DNA of 6,432 bases from CAHJXF01 sp038240015. GTDB lineage: Bacteria; Pseudomonadota; Gammaproteobacteria; Burkholderiales; Burkholderiaceae_D. The stretch is from contig JBBSEF010000129.1 of assembly GCA_038240015.1 (NCBI GenBank), forward strand, positions 1 to 6,432, written 5' to 3'. How positions within the stretch are numbered: position 1 is the stretch's first letter; each line of letters opens with the position of its first letter. The notes beneath the pieces were generated by a model. It saw only the letters and a list, made by a program, of their open reading frames with translations. It searched no databases and was not told where the DNA came from. This document shows, piece by piece, positions 5,262 to 6,432 of this stretch. Position numbers and translations under genes: made by a program.

Positions 5262-6432
5262 ATGATCGCACTGAACGAACTGCCTACAATCAAGTGGATG
5301 TCGTGGGTGCTGTGCATCGCTGCTCTTACCTTTGCTCCGGCGGTTGTCAAAGCAGTGCCCGCGTATGCGCGCCAGACGGGACAGAACTGCGTCGCCTGCC
5401 ACGTCAGCTTTCCAGAACTGACTCCCTACGGCCGGTGGTTCAAGTTGTCCGGCTACACCATCGGTGTTCGGCAGGACATTCCGCTGGCGATGATGGCGCA
5501 AGTCGGCCGAACGTCAATCAAGAACAACGATGACGGCACCGAAACCGGCACTGCAGTGACCGCAAGGGACCGCCACCTCGCGCTAAACGGAGCGAGCGCT
5601 TTCCTCGCTGGCAAGGTGACCGACAACATCGGCGGCTTCGTGCAGTGGACCTTCTCTGAGAACTACAACACGGACGGCACGAGAGTCGGTCACAGTGGCA
5701 TCGACAACACCGACCTTCGTGCGGTAGGCCGCATGGGCAGCGTGGACGCCGACGTCGTCAAGTTGCTCTATGGATTGACCTTGCACAACAACCCGACAGT
5801 GCAAGACGTCTGGAACAGCACGCCGGCGTTCGGCTTTCCCTTCACTTCCTCGCCAACAGCGATCGGTCCCACCGCCGGAACGCAAATCGAAGGAGCGCTC
5901 GCTCAGCAAGTCGCGGGCATCGGCGCGTATGCGTTCTATGACAGAACCTGGTACGGCGAGCTGACCGCTTACCGCACCGCCGATGGAGTGTTCTCGATCC
6001 TGCGCAAGGGACAGGACATCAATACGCCGGGCGGGGTCGCACGACTTGACGGCTACAACCCTTACATACGTTTCGCCTACAACAAGGAATGGGGCGCTAA
6101 TTCCCTGATGCTCGGGGCCTTTGCTCTGCGCGTGTCTCGATACCTGGACAACACCGATCCAAGCAGCGGCACCGACCGCTACACCGATCGCGGAGTCGAT
6201 GCGCAGTACCAATACCTCACCAATCCCCACTCTTTCACCGCGCAAGCGCTTTACGTCAAAGAGCGCCAGGACTATCGCTCGAGTTTCGCGCAGGGCTTGA
6301 CATCCAACCCGAGCGACGACCTCAAATCACTGCGACTGAAAGCAAGCTACTACTACGAGCACAAGTATGGCGTGACGCTCAGCCACTTCTCCTCAAAGGG
6401 CAGTGCCGATGCCAACCTCTACCCCAGCGCAC
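5262..6432 (+). CDS. Outer-membrane porin-cytochrome fusion, monoheme c-type (Cyc2-like architecture), 3' end missing
   Basis: An open frame of 390 codons that runs off the right edge. The start is ATG 5262, with AAAGGAAG six bases upstream. Residues 1-31 look like a signal peptide (hydrophobic W12-V29, cleavage near VKA-VP). One c-type heme site, CVACH (residues 43-47), follows in GQNCVACHVSFPELTPYGRWFKLSGY; the P.L..YG..FK..GY text after the heme is typical of Cyc2-type and related monoheme outer-membrane cytochromes. From about residue 75 the protein alternates short aromatic, polar strands (AFLAGKVTDNIGGFVQWTF, YGELTAYRTADGVFSI, LKASYYYEHKYGVTLSHF), as in a large beta-barrel porin. Such fusions have roughly 430-500 residues, so perhaps 40-100 are missing. 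The role would be electron transfer across the outer membrane; Cyc2 itself oxidises Fe(II), but the donor here is unknown. A perfect FNR/Anr box upstream implies low-oxygen induction. Confidence 0.85.
   Translation, partial: MIALNELPTIKWMSWVLCIAALTFAPAVVKAVPAYARQTGQNCVACHVSFPELTPYGRWFKLSGYTIGVRQDIPLAMMAQVGRTSIKNNDDGTETGTAVTARDRHLALNGASAFLAGKVTDNIGGFVQWTFSENYNTDGTRVGHSGIDNTDLRAVGRMGSVDADVVKLLYGLTLHNNPTVQDVWNSTPAFGFPFTSSPTAIGPTAGTQIEGALAQQVAGIGAYAFYDRTWYGELTAYRTADGVFSILRKGQDINTPGGVARLDGYNPYIRFAYNKEWGANSLMLGAFALRVSRYLDNTDPSSGTDRYTDRGVDAQYQYLTNPHSFTAQALYVKERQDYRSSFAQGLTSNPSDDLKSLRLKASYYYEHKYGVTLSHFSSKGSADANLYPSA

Noticed and set aside
5583..6245. Minus-strand open frame of 220 codons
   Set aside because: It lies wholly opposite the cytochrome-porin gene, which has clear signal, heme and strand features; the minus product is low-complexity Val/Arg/Ala-rich.

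Overview
The window looks like chromosomal or megaplasmid DNA of a beta-proteobacterium, most likely Burkholderiales (Burkholderia, Paraburkholderia, Caballeronia or Cupriavidus type). The evidence is the GC-rich coding sequence, the style of the LivK/LivH, DsbA/FrnE, alcohol dehydrogenase and cytochrome-porin proteins, and GGAG-type ribosome sites. This placement rests on recognition, not on a search. The layout suggests an accessory region: intact genes are separated by decayed gene remnants and by an AT-richer insert.

Left part (1-1433, minus strand): a branched-chain amino-acid type (HAAT family) ABC transporter. A periplasmic binding protein gene lies 50 bp upstream of the start of a LivH-type permease gene that runs off the left edge. 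Together they would bind an amino acid or small organic acid in the periplasm and pass it to the membrane permease.

Middle (1434-4488): a truncated plus-strand remnant of a thiamine-diphosphate (acetolactate-synthase-like) enzyme ends at a perfect 14-bp inverted repeat. It is followed by a minus-strand DsbA/FrnE-family oxidoreductase gene with a CPWC active site. A plus-strand zinc-dependent, probably NADP(H)-using alcohol dehydrogenase (YahK/cinnamyl-alcohol type) follows. The 576-bp stretch after it has no convincing gene and becomes strikingly AT-rich near its right end.

Right part (4489-6432, plus strand): an unrecognised 99-codon ORF starts seven bases after a perfect TATAAT and may be leaderless. 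A frameshifted remnant of an MlaC/Ttg2D lipid-transport protein comes next. A perfect FNR/Anr box (TTGAT-ATCG-ATCAA) then stands at the class II activator distance from a candidate -10. It lies upstream of a gene, open at the right edge, for a secreted protein with one N-terminal CxxCH heme site followed by a beta-barrel-like domain. That is the architecture of Cyc2-type porin-cytochrome fusions. This oxygen-regulated outer-membrane cytochrome is the most interesting system in the window. Its electron donor or acceptor cannot be read from the sequence.
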